A DNA stretch of 64,000 nucleotides from Bacteroidota bacterium (GCA_027491355.1 JAIXWI010000029.1:124001-188000); one strand, 5' to 3'; counted from the stretch's first letter, positions 29,389 through 40,155 are shown. Numbers and translations: made by a program. The notes: generated from the letters alone by a model not told the origin.

Positions 29389-32300
29389 ATGATTGGTAAC
29401 ATTTTCAAAGGTTTAACAAAAATTTTCGGCAGTAAATCGGACAGAGATTTAAAAGAATTGTATCCAATAGTAGAACAAATCAATGAGCATTATGCACAAT
29501 TGAACAGTTTAACTGATGATCAACTCAGAAACCGTACTACTGAATTCAAACAAAAAATTCAAACACATTTAGGCACCATTCAATCTGAAATAGCTGAACT
29601 CAAAGCCCAAACCCTCCAAGAAGACATAGATCTTAATAAAAAAGATGAACTTTTCAAACAAATTGAACAACTTGAAAAAGATGCCAATGCCGCTTTAGAA
29701 GTTGTACTGCTTGAAATTCTACCTGAAGCATTTGCTGTTGTAAAAGAAACAGCTCGAAGATTCAGCGAGCAAAAACAAATGGTTGTTACCGCAACCGAAT
29801 GGGATAAGCAACTCAGTGCTTACACTAGGTCAAAAAAACCAGTACAAATTTCAGGTGAACAAGCCATTTGGAACAATACTTGGGAAGCTGCTGGCAATGC
29901 TATCACTTGGAACATGGTACATTACGATGTGCAACTAATTGGTGGGATGGTGCTACACAAGGGCCAAATCTCTGAAATGGCAACTGGCGAAGGGAAAACG
30001 CTTGTCTCAACACTACCAACATACCTGAATGCGTTGGCAGGGAAAGGCGTTCACATTGTTACCGTAAACGACTATTTGGCACGAAGAGACTGTGAATGGA
30101 ATGCACCAATATTTGAATTCCACGGACTTAGAGTAGATTGTATAGACTACCATCAGCCCAACTCAACTGCCAGAAGAAATGCCTATTTAGCTGATATTAC
30201 ATACGGAACCAACAATGAATTTGGTTTTGATTACCTCAGAGATAACATGGCTAGTAATTTGCAAGAATTGGTGCAACGCAAACACCATTTTGCAATGGTA
30301 GATGAAGTAGATTCTGTATTGATTGATGATGCAAGAACTCCTCTCATTATAAGTGGGCCTGTTCCAAAAGGCGATGACCAACAATTTCACCAACTCAAAC
30401 CTCGAATTGAAAAATTGGTCAATGCACAAAAAACATATATCAATACCGCTTTGGCTGATGCCAAAAGATTAATTGCAGCTGGGAATGACAAAGAGGGTGG
30501 ATTTAAATTGTTGCAAGCATACAGAGGATTACCTAAAAACAGTTCTCTGATTAAATTTTTAAGCGAGCCTGGTACCCGTCAATTGCTTACCAAAACTGAA
30601 AACTTCTACCTGCAAGATCAGCAAAAAGAAATGCACAAAGTAGATGCTGATTTGTTTTTTGTGATAGATGAAAAAATAAATGCTGTAGACCTCACAGAAA
30701 AAGGAATTGAACTGATTACCTCTTCAGGAGAGGACCCACATTTCTTTATCATCCCTGATGTTGGTAGTTCTATTGCTGAAATAGAGAAAAGTACAATTGC
30801 AGAGGAAGAGAAAATCAAACACAAAGAACAATTGATGCTAGACTTTTCTATTAAGTCTGAGCGCATTCACACTGTTAATCAATTACTCAAAGCCTATTGC
30901 ATGTTTGAAAAAGATGTAGAATACATCATTCAAGATGCCAAAGTGAAAATTGTGGATGAGCAAACAGGTCGTGTATTGGATGGTAGAAGGTACAGTGATG
31001 GTTTACACCAAGCAATTGAGGCCAAAGAAAATGTTAAGGTTGAAGCAGCAACGCAAACCTATGCAACCATAACTTTACAAAACTTCTTTAGAATGTACCA
31101 CAAATTGGCTGGTATGACTGGTACTGCAGTAACTGAAGCTGGTGAGTTTTGGGAAATTTATAAATTAGATGTAGTTGAGATTCCAACAAATAGAGCTATT
31201 TCTAGAAAAGATGAAGAAGATGTGATCTACAAAACGAAAAGAGAAAAATTCAATGCAGTCATAGAAGATGTGATTCGTTTAACTGAACTAGGTAGGCCAG
31301 TTTTAGTAGGAACAACCTCTGTTGAAGTATCTGAATTGTTGAGTAGAATGTTAACCATGCGTAAAATCAAACACAATGTTTTGAACGCAAAACAACACCA
31401 AAGAGAAGCTGAGATTGTTGCTGAAGCAGGTCAAAAAAGTGCTGTAACCATTGCCACTAACATGGCTGGTCGAGGTACAGATATTAAATTGGGTGAAGGA
31501 GTTAGAGAAGTTGGAGGTTTGGCAATTATTGGAACTGAAAGACATGAGAGCAGAAGGGTTGACAGACAGTTGAGAGGAAGAGCAGGTAGACAAGGAGATC
31601 CTGGATCTTCAAAATTTTATGTTTCACTTGAAGATGATTTAATGCGTTTATTTGGCTCTGAGAGAATTGCTGGAATCATGGACAGACTTGGCATGAAAGA
31701 AGGTGAAAACATTGAACATTCTTTGATTACCAAAAATATTGAAAGGGCTCAGAAAAGAGTTGAACAAAATAATTTTGGCATCCGTAAAAGATTATTAGAA
31801 TATGATGATGTAATGAATTCTCAAAGAGAGGTTATCTATGCAAAAAGAAGAAATGCCCTTTACGGAGATAAATTGCAATTGGATTTACAAAACATGTTAG
31901 CCGATACCTGTGAAGAGTTAGTTGAAGTATACAGGGAACAAAAAAATTACAAAGAGTTTAATTTTGAATTGCTAAGAATTTTTGGTTTGGATACCCAAAT
32001 CAATGAAGCAGATTTTTTTGCTCATAAGCATGAAGCTTTGGTTGACCGTTTGTTTACTGAATTGGTGAATCATTATCACCAAAAAATAGAGGAACTAGCA
32101 GCCTTGTCTTTCCCGGTTATTCAGAATGTATTTGTGAACCAAGGATCACAATTTGAAAACATTTCAGTTCCAATTACAGATGGTTTGCACCACATGCAAA
32201 TTCCAGTGAACTTGAAAAAAGCATACGAAACAAATGCAAAAGAAATTAGCAGAACATTCGAAAAGTTTGCCAGTTTGTATGTCATAGACAATGAATGGAA

Positions 32301-32718
32301 AGAGCACCTAAGAGAGATGGACGAGTTGAAACAATCGAGTCAGAATGCAGTATTTGAACAAAAAGATCCTTTGTTAATTTACAAGTTAGAGTCGTTTAAA
32401 TTGTTCAATGAAATGCTTTCTAAGGTAAACAAACAAACATTGGGTATGCTTTACAAAGCATTCATACCTATGGACGACCCAAATGAGGTGAAACAAGCTA
32501 TTGAAACCAAAAAAAATGATGCGGGTAAATTAAAAACATCTAGAACAGATGAATTAGGAGATGCTAACAGAAGAAACCAAGAAGCCATGCAGCAAAGCGA
32601 ATCTCCAAAGGTTCAACAAGTTAAAGGAGTTGTTAAAATTGGCCGAAATGACCCATGTCCATGTGGTAGTGGAAAAAAATACAAATCTTGTCATGGTAAA
32701 GATGAATTAACAAACTAA
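29389..32718 (+). CDS. secA: Preprotein translocase ATPase SecA
   Basis: GEGKTLVSTLPTYLNAL, VNDYLARRD, MVDEVDSVLIDDARTPLIISG, TNMAGRGTDIKLG, RQLRGRAGRQGDPGSS, CPCGSGKKYKSCHG. Confidence 0.98.
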   Translation: MIGNIFKGLTKIFGSKSDRDLKELYPIVEQINEHYAQLNSLTDDQLRNRTTEFKQKIQTHLGTIQSEIAELKAQTLQEDIDLNKKDELFKQIEQLEKDANAALEVVLLEILPEAFAVVKETARRFSEQKQMVVTATEWDKQLSAYTRSKKPVQISGEQAIWNNTWEAAGNAITWNMVHYDVQLIGGMVLHKGQISEMATGEGKTLVSTLPTYLNALAGKGVHIVTVNDYLARRDCEWNAPIFEFHGLRVDCIDYHQPNSTARRNAYLADITYGTNNEFGFDYLRDNMASNLQELVQRKHHFAMVDEVDSVLIDDARTPLIISGPVPKGDDQQFHQLKPRIEKLVNAQKTYINTALADAKRLIAAGNDKEGGFKLLQAYRGLPKNSSLIKFLSEPGTRQLLTKTENFYLQDQQKEMHKVDADLFFVIDEKINAVDLTEKGIELITSSGEDPHFFIIPDVGSSIAEIEKSTIAEEEKIKHKEQLMLDFSIKSERIHTVNQLLKAYCMFEKDVEYIIQDAKVKIVDEQTGRVLDGRRYSDGLHQAIEAKENVKVEAATQTYATITLQNFFRMYHKLAGMTGTAVTEAGEFWEIYKLDVVEIPTNRAISRKDEEDVIYKTKREKFNAVIEDVIRLTELGRPVLVGTTSVEVSELLSRMLTMRKIKHNVLNAKQHQREAEIVAEAGQKSAVTIATNMAGRGTDIKLGEGVREVGGLAIIGTERHESRRVDRQLRGRAGRQGDPGSSKFYVSLEDDLMRLFGSERIAGIMDRLGMKEGENIEHSLITKNIERAQKRVEQNNFGIRKRLLEYDDVMNSQREVIYAKRRNALYGDKLQLDLQNMLADTCEELVEVYREQKNYKEFNFELLRIFGLDTQINEADFFAHKHEALVDRLFTELVNHYHQKIEELAALSFPVIQNVFVNQGSQFENISVPITDGLHHMQIPVNLKKAYETNAKEISRTFEKFASLYVIDNEWKEHLREMDELKQSSQNAVFEQKDPLLIYKLESFKLFNEMLSKVNKQTLGMLYKAFIPMDDPNEVKQAIETKKNDAGKLKTSRTDELGDANRRNQEAMQQSESPKVQQVKGVVKIGRNDPCPCGSGKKYKSCHGKDELTN

Positions 32719-32721
32719 AGT

Positions 32722-33396
32722 ATGAATAACCCTGCGGAAAATAGAGTACTGGCTCAATTTATTGAACACACTTTGCTTAGACCCGACTGCACAGTTGAAG
32801 AAATTACAAAATTGTGTGAACAAGCAATTGCTCAAAATTTTATTGGAGTTTGTGTTCCTCCCTATTTTGTGCAGCATGCAAAAAAAGTATTGAACAATTC
32901 CAATGTTAAAATTGTAACAGTTGTAGGGTTTCCCTTTGGTTACAACATTGTTTCCAGTAAGGTTGAAGAAGTAAAAAAAGCCATCACCTCTGGTGCTCAT
33001 GAAATAGATATGGTCATGAACATTGCTGCACTAAAAAGCAAAGACCTCTCTACACTTCAAAACGACATACAGTCTGTTGTTACAGCTTGTCATTTACAAA
33101 ATAGAATTTGCAAAGTCATTATTGAAACTGGTAATCTGACCGAAGAAGAGTTAAAATTGGCTTGTAAAATTTGTGTAGACTGTGAAGCTGACTATGTGAA
33201 AACTTCTACAGGTTACGGCAATGCCGGAGCAAGTGTTGATATTGTAAAACTGATGAGAAAAGTACTACCTGCCCGAACAAAAATTAAAGCTTCTGGGGGT
33301 ATTAAAAGCCGCAAATTTGCACAAGAACTAATTGATGCTGGTGCAAATAGAATTGGCACTTCGGCTGGTATAGCAATTTTAGAGGAAGAAATTTAA
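32722..33396 (+). CDS. deoC: Deoxyribose-phosphate aldolase
   Basis: IEHTLLRPDCT, VVGFPFG, EIDMVMNI, CKVIIETGNL, YVKTSTGYG, KASGGIKS. Confidence 0.95.
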   Translation: MNNPAENRVLAQFIEHTLLRPDCTVEEITKLCEQAIAQNFIGVCVPPYFVQHAKKVLNNSNVKIVTVVGFPFGYNIVSSKVEEVKKAITSGAHEIDMVMNIAALKSKDLSTLQNDIQSVVTACHLQNRICKVIIETGNLTEEELKLACKICVDCEADYVKTSTGYGNAGASVDIVKLMRKVLPARTKIKASGGIKSRKFAQELIDAGANRIGTSAGIAILEEEI

Positions 33397-33407
33397 AACT
33401 TGATACT

Positions 33408-33800
33408 ATGAAACTATTGTTGGCTTTTCTCATGGGTCTGTTTACAATAAATTTTACCTTGGCACAAAAAGGCAGTTTAAAAATTGTCAATGATGTGTAT
33501 TTAGACAGCTTGATTGAAAAAAACAAAAACATCCATAAAATCAAAAACTCAATGGATGGCTTCCGCATTCAATTGTTTTCTGGAACCGAAAGAAACAATG
33601 CAAATCAATTGAAAGCAAAGTTTTTAGCAGCTTATCCAGCGGTTCCAGCTTACCTCATCTACCAACAACCTTATTTTAAATTGAGGGTTGGCGACTTTAG
33701 AAACAAAATGGAAGCTCAAAATTTATTTCACCATTTAAACACTGAATTTAACCAGGCAATAATTGTAGCCGATAAAATCAACTTTCCAAAACTCAAATAA
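33408..33800 (+). CDS. SPOR domain-containing secreted protein
   Basis: Signal peptide; GFRIQLFSGTERNNANQLKAKF...PYFKLRVGDFRNKMEAQNL. Confidence 0.85.
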   Translation: MKLLLAFLMGLFTINFTLAQKGSLKIVNDVYLDSLIEKNKNIHKIKNSMDGFRIQLFSGTERNNANQLKAKFLAAYPAVPAYLIYQQPYFKLRVGDFRNKMEAQNLFHHLNTEFNQAIIVADKINFPKLK

Positions 33801-33801
33801 C

Positions 33802-34812
33802 ATGAAACTAATAACCTATACTTTTAAAGAAAATACAAGTGCTGGAATTTTACATGAAGAAAAAATCTGGCCTTTTGAGTCAATTTCAAAATCGTTACCA
33901 AGTTCAATTTTGGCATTGGTTCAAGCTGGCGAGCAAGCCATGAACGACTTGAAAAAAATCAACCAAGATTTAATTGAAGGCAAATTAAACATCCCTTTTA
34001 TTTCAGTATCGGACGTAAAAATTGAGGCACCTATTCCCAATCCTACATCTTGTAGAGATGGCTACGCATTCAGACAACATGTTGCTGCAGCAAGAAGAAA
34101 TAGAGGTGTTCCCATGATTCCTGAATTTGACCAATACCCTATATTTTATTTTACCAACCACAATGCCATTCAAGGACCAGGTCCTATACTGTGCATGCCT
34201 GATCATTTTCAAAAACTTGATTTTGAATTAGAGATTGCTGTAGTAATTGGTAAGAAAGGGAGAAACTTTACTGCTGCTGAAGCTGATGCATACATTGCTG
34301 GTTACACCATTATGAATGACATGAGTGCTAGAACACTCCAAATGGAAGAAATGCTATTGAATTTAGGACCTGCAAAAGGCAAGGATTTTTCAACAGTCAT
34401 TGGTCCGTATTTTGTGACTCCTGATGAATTGGCTCCATTTCTTGTACCAGCAAAGCATAACCACACAGGCAACAATTACAATTTAGACATGAAATGCTGG
34501 GTAAATGGTAAACTGGTAAGTCAAGGTAATGTGGCAGACATGGATTGGACTTTTGCAGAAATTATTGAACGCTGCGCTTATGGGGTTGATGTGCTGCCTG
34601 GTGATGTCATTGGTTCTGGAACTGTAGGCACTGGATGCTTCTTAGAACTCAATGGAACGGGTTTACTCAATGACCCTAATTACCAAACCCAATGGCTTCA
34701 AGCAGGTGACATTGTAGAAATGGAGATAACTGGACTTGGATGTTTGACAAATACAATTGAAAAAGTGGCAACTGATTTTTCAATCCTTGCTTTGAAAAAA
34801 CAAGCTTTGTAA
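33802..34812 (+). CDS. Fumarylacetoacetate hydrolase family protein
   Basis: SCRDGYAFRQHV, LDFELEIAVVIG, GYTIMNDMSAR, LLPGDVIGSGTVGTG-like segment. Confidence 0.9.
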   Translation: MKLITYTFKENTSAGILHEEKIWPFESISKSLPSSILALVQAGEQAMNDLKKINQDLIEGKLNIPFISVSDVKIEAPIPNPTSCRDGYAFRQHVAAARRNRGVPMIPEFDQYPIFYFTNHNAIQGPGPILCMPDHFQKLDFELEIAVVIGKKGRNFTAAEADAYIAGYTIMNDMSARTLQMEEMLLNLGPAKGKDFSTVIGPYFVTPDELAPFLVPAKHNHTGNNYNLDMKCWVNGKLVSQGNVADMDWTFAEIIERCAYGVDVLPGDVIGSGTVGTGCFLELNGTGLLNDPNYQTQWLQAGDIVEMEITGLGCLTNTIEKVATDFSILALKKQAL

Positions 34813-34872
34813 GCTGTTCAATCTTTCTTAATACGCTCTAAAACATTCCGCCAATTGAATGGTTTGGTAGGT

Positions 34873-35559
34873 ATGGGAATATATTTGGTTGCTGGCAGTT
34901 CGAGCGGAATAGGACTGTCTATTACAAAAAATTTACTGAATCAAGGACACCAGGTGATTGGACTCAACAGGACAATGCCTGATTTAAACAGCGATTTGTT
35001 TTCATTTTACGAGGTAGACTTCAGTAGCCAGGAAATTAACCTGCCAAATTTTGAACAACCTATAGACGGGCTATTTTATTGTCCAGGCTCCATCCAACTG
35101 CGTCCATTCAAAAATTTAAAAACCGAAGACTTTATCAATGACTTTGTTTTGAATGTAGTAGGTGCAACAATGCTCATCAAAAAATATTTACCCCAACTTC
35201 AACTGGCAAATCAACCGGGTATAGTATTATTTAGTTCAGTTGCTGCTCAAACGGGTATGAGTTTTCATAGCAGCATTGCAACTTCAAAAGCTGCGATAGA
35301 AGGCTTAACAAAAAGTTTAGCTGCTGAATTCGCCCCTAAAATTCGTGTTAACGCCATTGCACCCTCTTTGACCCAAACTCCATTGAGCGAAAAATTCATC
35401 AATACACCAGAAAAACTTACTGCATCAAAAGAAAGGCATCCCTTAAAAAATATTGGTACAGCAGATGAGTTGGCATCATTTGCCATTCAAATCATGCACA
35501 ACAATTGGATGACAGGTCAAATCATAGGCATGGACGGAGGTTTAAGTAGCATCAGGTAA
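34873..35559 (+). CDS. SDR family oxidoreductase
   Basis: YLVAGSSSGIGLSI, SSIATSKAAIEGLTKSLA, VNAIAPSLTQTPL; start ATG 34873. Confidence 0.9.
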   Translation: MGIYLVAGSSSGIGLSITKNLLNQGHQVIGLNRTMPDLNSDLFSFYEVDFSSQEINLPNFEQPIDGLFYCPGSIQLRPFKNLKTEDFINDFVLNVVGATMLIKKYLPQLQLANQPGIVLFSSVAAQTGMSFHSSIATSKAAIEGLTKSLAAEFAPKIRVNAIAPSLTQTPLSEKFINTPEKLTASKERHPLKNIGTADELASFAIQIMHNNWMTGQIIGMDGGLSSIR

Positions 35560-36192
35560 ATGAAAACATTTCACAAAATAGAACTCGCGTTGCTCGAAAA
35601 ACAACACAGAACCAATTTAATCAACGCGCTTTCAGGTATTAGGCCTGCCAACCTTATTGGCACTATCTCTGAAACCAAGGTGAGCAATTTAGCCATCTTT
35701 AATTCTGTCATGCATATTGGTGCGGACCCCGCATTGATGGGGTTTATCATGCGACCTACTCATGTCAACAGAGACACCTTTAAAAACATTGAAACAACTC
35801 TGGAATTTACCATCAATCATGTTCACATAGATTGTATTGCAGCAGCACACCAAACATCCGCAAGATACGAAGAGTCAGAGTTTGAAGCCTGTGGTTTTAC
35901 ACCTGAATACAGCAATGCAATTAAAGCTCCTTATGTTGCTGAATCAATCATACAAATAGGTTTGAGCTTGGCCGAAATTATTCCTATCAACTCTAACCAG
36001 ACCAAACTAATTGTGGGTGAAGTTCAAGAAATAAGAATAAAAAATGAAGCCTGTTTGGAGCAAGATTTGAGAATCAATTTAACCACCGCAAACAGCTCAG
36101 GTGTGAATGGTTTAGATACCTATTATGCTCTAGAAAAAAAAGCTACCTTTAAGTATGCCAAACCCAACGAAAAACCTGAACAAATTTTTTAA
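35560..36192 (+). CDS. Flavin reductase (FMN-binding split barrel) family protein
   Basis: GIRPANLIGTISETKVSNLAIFNSVMHIGADPALMGFIMRP; TLEFTINHV. Confidence 0.85.
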   Translation: MKTFHKIELALLEKQHRTNLINALSGIRPANLIGTISETKVSNLAIFNSVMHIGADPALMGFIMRPTHVNRDTFKNIETTLEFTINHVHIDCIAAAHQTSARYEESEFEACGFTPEYSNAIKAPYVAESIIQIGLSLAEIIPINSNQTKLIVGEVQEIRIKNEACLEQDLRINLTTANSSGVNGLDTYYALEKKATFKYAKPNEKPEQIF

Positions 36193-37313
36193 AACCAGAT
36201 GGCAAAATTACCTACCATTTGCATGCAATATTTAGTAGGTTGACTCAGTTCATTCAAAAAAACTGCCTCTTTTGCTTGGTATGATTTCAACTCCATTTTA
36301 AAAGCTGTGTTCTTGTATTTTTTTAATTGGTAAGAGCCTGTTAAACCAAAAACTTCGAAACCTGCAGCCCCTGTATTGACGTTGGCAACCATTAAATCAG
36401 GGTCACTGAAATACTCTGCTCGTACAGCAAATGATTGTGCTTTGTCTATGGCTATTTTACCTTGAATATTTGCATTGTACCATCTACCTTGGTGTTCAAC
36501 GCCTGCAGCGTTTTTAGTTTGTTGAAACCCTAAATAAACGTCTCCTGACAAACCTAAAGTTTTATTGATGTTCTCATAAATGAAGTAACAATCCATGAAT
36601 GTTCTGTTTCTAAAATCACTCCTTGAATTGGCATTTTGGGTATTTCCATAAAATACATTAAAATCAACTAATAACTGCTTAGATGGCCTATACTCAAATT
36701 GTAAAGCATACGACTTATCTGAATTAAGAGCGATGGTTTGTTGCCATCCATTCAAAACATAAAAACTTGATGACCATTCATTGTCAATTGGAATTGACAA
36801 CCTAGCACCGGTTACAAAATATGGTGAGAATTCTGCACCTATTGAACGCGAATAAAGGAGTTGATCTTTACTTACTGGCGACTCATTTGTTATTGGTGAA
36901 TTTAAAACTCCTACATCCAACCATATTTTTCTTTCTTTATGTAACAAAATACCCGCGTTTGCTTCCAATAAATTTTGTAATGTTTGTGGTTCTTTTGCAT
37001 AATTGGCATTCATGTAAGTACCAAAAGCAGGCACAAAAGATGCCCTGTAATTTTCGCCGTGCAACCTAAAATCTGCATAAGCCAAATTGATATTGAGCTC
37101 ATTGTGTCTGGCTGATGAAACCTGATAAGGGGTTTCTAAACTTTTTGGTTGGTTAAAATCAAAATTATAATAAGTGTCTATGAAGCCATGTATAGATAAC
37201 TTTGAATCTGTTTCAGCATAACTCGTATCTATGGCAGCTGTATTGATAACTTGCGCATTTGCAATTTTGAGACAGCTCAATCCAATTAAAATTCCTGTAA
37301 AATATTTGTTCAT
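36189..37313 (-). CDS. Outer membrane beta-barrel/porin family protein
   Basis: Start ATG 37313 (MNKYFTGILIGLSCLKIANAQ); HGFIDTYYNFDFNQP, NLAYADFRLHGENYRASFVPAFGTYM. Confidence 0.82.
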   Translation of the reverse strand: MNKYFTGILIGLSCLKIANAQVINTAAIDTSYAETDSKLSIHGFIDTYYNFDFNQPKSLETPYQVSSARHNELNINLAYADFRLHGENYRASFVPAFGTYMNANYAKEPQTLQNLLEANAGILLHKERKIWLDVGVLNSPITNESPVSKDQLLYSRSIGAEFSPYFVTGARLSIPIDNEWSSSFYVLNGWQQTIALNSDKSYALQFEYRPSKQLLVDFNVFYGNTQNANSRSDFRNRTFMDCYFIYENINKTLGLSGDVYLGFQQTKNAAGVEHQGRWYNANIQGKIAIDKAQSFAVRAEYFSDPDLMVANVNTGAAGFEVFGLTGSYQLKKYKNTAFKMELKSYQAKEAVFLNELSQPTKYCMQMVGNFAIWF

Positions 37314-37370
37314 TTGTTGGCTATTAATTTTAGTTCCAAACCAAATGTACAAAATTCTGTTATTAATTGT

Positions 37371-37994
37371 ATGAATACCCTTTTATTGTATCTGCTTCAG
37401 TTATCTTTGCTTGGCAGCAATCAAACCAAATTTAATCACATGCAACAACAAGAAAATCATTCTTTACAAACCATTGTTTTAGGTGCAGGTTGCTTCTGGT
37501 GCGTAGAAGCCATTTATGAACAAATTAGAGGAGTGATAAAAGTAGAAAGTGGCTATGCTGGTGGGCAAACTATAAATCCAACCTATGAAGAAGTTTGTTC
37601 AGGAGCAAGCAACCATATTGAAGTGTGTAAAATAACTTATGACCCTCAACAAATTACATTCCAAGATTTGCTAACGGTTTTTTGGGAAATGCATGATCCA
37701 ACAACTCCAAACAGACAAGGAAACGATATTGGCACACAATACCAATCTGTTATTTTTTGCAACAATGAAACAGAAATGAAACAAGCACTTGAACAAAAAG
37801 CTGCACTCAATGCTGCAAAAAAATTCAGTAACCCTATCGTAACTTCAATTCGTAAAATGGAACCATTTTACAAAGCCGAAAACTACCATCAAAACTATTT
37901 TAATAACAACAGTACTCAACCCTATTGTAAATTTGTTATTCAACCTAAATTAGAGAAGTTTAAAAAATCTAAATCTCCGTACTTAAAGCACTGA
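37371..37994 (+). CDS. msrA: Peptide-methionine (S)-S-oxide reductase
   Basis: GAGCFWCVEAIYEQIRGV, SGYAGGQTINPTYEEVCSG, NDIGTQYQSVIF, YHQNYF. Confidence 0.95.
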   Translation: MNTLLLYLLQLSLLGSNQTKFNHMQQQENHSLQTIVLGAGCFWCVEAIYEQIRGVIKVESGYAGGQTINPTYEEVCSGASNHIEVCKITYDPQQITFQDLLTVFWEMHDPTTPNRQGNDIGTQYQSVIFCNNETEMKQALEQKAALNAAKKFSNPIVTSIRKMEPFYKAENYHQNYFNNNSTQPYCKFVIQPKLEKFKKSKSPYLKH

Positions 37995-38009
37995 ATCAAT
38001 CATAGATAT

Positions 38010-38474
38010 ATGTTAGCAACAGCAGCATCGGCATTGAAACAACAACTCATTGAAACGGCAATACAAGCATTGAAAGAACGAATTAGCAATGCTGAAAATG
38101 CAATGAAGGAAGCCCAAGAATCCGCCAATCAAGAAGAAAAAAGTAGTGCAGGAGACAAATATGAAACTGCAAGAGCAATGGGACAACTTCAAAGGGACAT
38201 GAATGCCAAACAATCTATATTGGCTAAAAAAGAACTCGCATTCTTACAACAACTCAATCTAAATCCAAAGCAAACCGTTGGTAATGGGTCTATTGTTAAA
38301 ACAGCAACAGCATGTTACTTTGTTTCAATTGGTTTAGGAACAATTGATTCAAACCAAGGAAAAGTTCACCTGATTTCCATAGAATCACCAATTGGAAAGG
38401 TTATGAATGGTCTAGGCATCAATGAACAGTTTAAATTTTTAGAACAAACCCATCAAATAGAATTTATTGGATAA
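38010..38474 (+). CDS. GreA/GreB-like coiled-coil plus C-terminal domain protein
   Basis: N-terminal coiled coil with AGDKYETARAMGQLQRDM; C-terminal HLISIESPIGKVMNGLGINEQF resembles the GreA C-terminal domain. Confidence 0.6.
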   Translation: MLATAASALKQQLIETAIQALKERISNAENAMKEAQESANQEEKSSAGDKYETARAMGQLQRDMNAKQSILAKKELAFLQQLNLNPKQTVGNGSIVKTATACYFVSIGLGTIDSNQGKVHLISIESPIGKVMNGLGINEQFKFLEQTHQIEFIG

Positions 38475-38504
38475 TGCGGTAAAAAAATTACTAATTTGCA
38501 GCAT

Positions 38505-38990
38505 ATGATACAAAGATTACAAAGCGTTTACCTGCTTACAATTATTCTAATCCTGGTTCTTTTGTGTAGCATGGATACCATTCATTACATTCAACTCATA
38601 CCTGAGGGCAAAAGCATCGCCTACAAAATAAACTTGTTTTATTTCAACTATTTCGAAAACGGACAATTGATTGAAAGTAAATTGCAATTGGGCTTGATTG
38701 CACTCTGCGCTATTACCATAGGACTTTGTACAATGGCAATTTCATCCTACAAAAACAGGCCAAAACAAATAAAATTGTGTTGGGGTGTTTTTACCAGCCA
38801 CTTCTTTTTAACGCTTTCATTTTTGGTTAAAACAATGGTTTATATTCCATCGTTTGATTCCAAAAACTTACTACTCCCATCTATGTTTGGAATTGCATTG
38901 TTGTTCTTCAATTTCTATTTAGTTATAAGAAGCATAGCACTCATCAAGAAAGATGAAGAGTTGGTTAAAAGTGCAGACCGAATCCGTTAA
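38505..38990 (+). CDS. DUF4293-like integral membrane protein
   Basis: MIQRLQSVYLLTIILILVLLCSMD, four hydrophobic helices, C-term IRSIALIKKDEELVKSADRIR. Confidence 0.85.
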   Translation: MIQRLQSVYLLTIILILVLLCSMDTIHYIQLIPEGKSIAYKINLFYFNYFENGQLIESKLQLGLIALCAITIGLCTMAISSYKNRPKQIKLCWGVFTSHFFLTLSFLVKTMVYIPSFDSKNLLLPSMFGIALLFFNFYLVIRSIALIKKDEELVKSADRIR

Positions 38991-38996
38991 TTCAAT

Positions 38997-40151
38997 CTAG
39001 TCTTCTTTATTTTTAGCAATCATCATGAGCTGATACGCCCCTGTGATGACAAATTTTAAGCCATTGGTTTGCATGCCATTTTTTAATTCAAATGCTGTAT
39101 AACCAGAGCCTGAAATGCCTGTTTCTACTTCCATCATTTCAAAAACTCCTTTGGCTTTCTCAACAAACACATAATTTTTATTGGCATATTGAACAAATGC
39201 TGATTCAGGTAAAACAGTTGAAGCAACTGGATTGGTTTGCATTTCCGCATTCATATAAGTTCCGGGGCTTAATAATTGGTCATATTCCTCAAAATGACAA
39301 TGAATTGTGGTAAAACGCTCTTTGCTTAAATCCTTCCCAATTAGAATAACTTCACACAAATATCTTTTACTAGGATTGTTATTGGTGTATGCATACACTC
39401 TCTGTCCAATAAATACCTTGGCTAAGTCAGATTCAAAAACATTTAAACTTAAATGAATATCTGTAGGGTTTACGAGCTCAAATAAAACCTCAGTTGGTGA
39501 TACATATTTACCAATATTCACATTTACCTTAGAAACAAATCCATCAATGGGCGATTTTAAGAAAATACTTTTAGACAATGTTCCTGCATTCAAGTGTATG
39601 GGATTGATACCTACCAATTTTAACTTTTCAGACAAAGATTGACAGGTAATTTTTTGGCTCTCATAATCATTTTGGGCAAGTTGAAATACCTTGTCACTGA
39701 TGGCCTTACTTTGGTTCAAGGCTTGTTGTCTTTGAAAATCCAATTCTAACAATTTCAATTTTGATTGAGCAATCAAATAATCTTGTTGCAATTGAATGTA
39801 TTGTTGGTCTTCCATTTCCGCAATCACTTCCCCTTTTTTAAGGTGCATACCAGGCAACAACTTAGTAGATTTTAAATACCCACCCAATGGCATACTAACA
39901 GATACCATATTTTGAGGAGGTACATCTATTGAACCACTCAGATTGAAGCTCGAAGACATTTCTTTGTTTTGTGCCAATGCAAGTTTGAGTTCAATGTTGT
40001 TCATTTGTGCGGAATCTAATTGAACAAGGTGCTCATTGGTGTTTTCTATAACTACTTCTGTTTTCTCTTTATTGCCATTTTGACAAGCTATGTTGAGTAT
40101 TATGAACAAATGAATCAGTAACGTATATTTAAAATGGTTAAGCATATTCAT
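38997..40151 (-). CDS. Efflux RND transporter periplasmic adaptor subunit (CusB/CzcB-like)
   Basis: GGYLKSTKLLPGMHLKKGEVIAEMEDQQYIQLQQDYL; SPIDGFVSKVNVNIGKYVSPTEVLFEL; lipobox LNIACQN. Confidence 0.9.
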   Translation of the reverse strand: MNMLNHFKYTLLIHLFIILNIACQNGNKEKTEVVIENTNEHLVQLDSAQMNNIELKLALAQNKEMSSSFNLSGSIDVPPQNMVSVSMPLGGYLKSTKLLPGMHLKKGEVIAEMEDQQYIQLQQDYLIAQSKLKLLELDFQRQQALNQSKAISDKVFQLAQNDYESQKITCQSLSEKLKLVGINPIHLNAGTLSKSIFLKSPIDGFVSKVNVNIGKYVSPTEVLFELVNPTDIHLSLNVFESDLAKVFIGQRVYAYTNNNPSKRYLCEVILIGKDLSKERFTTIHCHFEEYDQLLSPGTYMNAEMQTNPVASTVLPESAFVQYANKNYVFVEKAKGVFEMMEVETGISGSGYTAFELKNGMQTNGLKFVITGAYQLMMIAKNKED

Positions 40152-40155
40152 GTAT

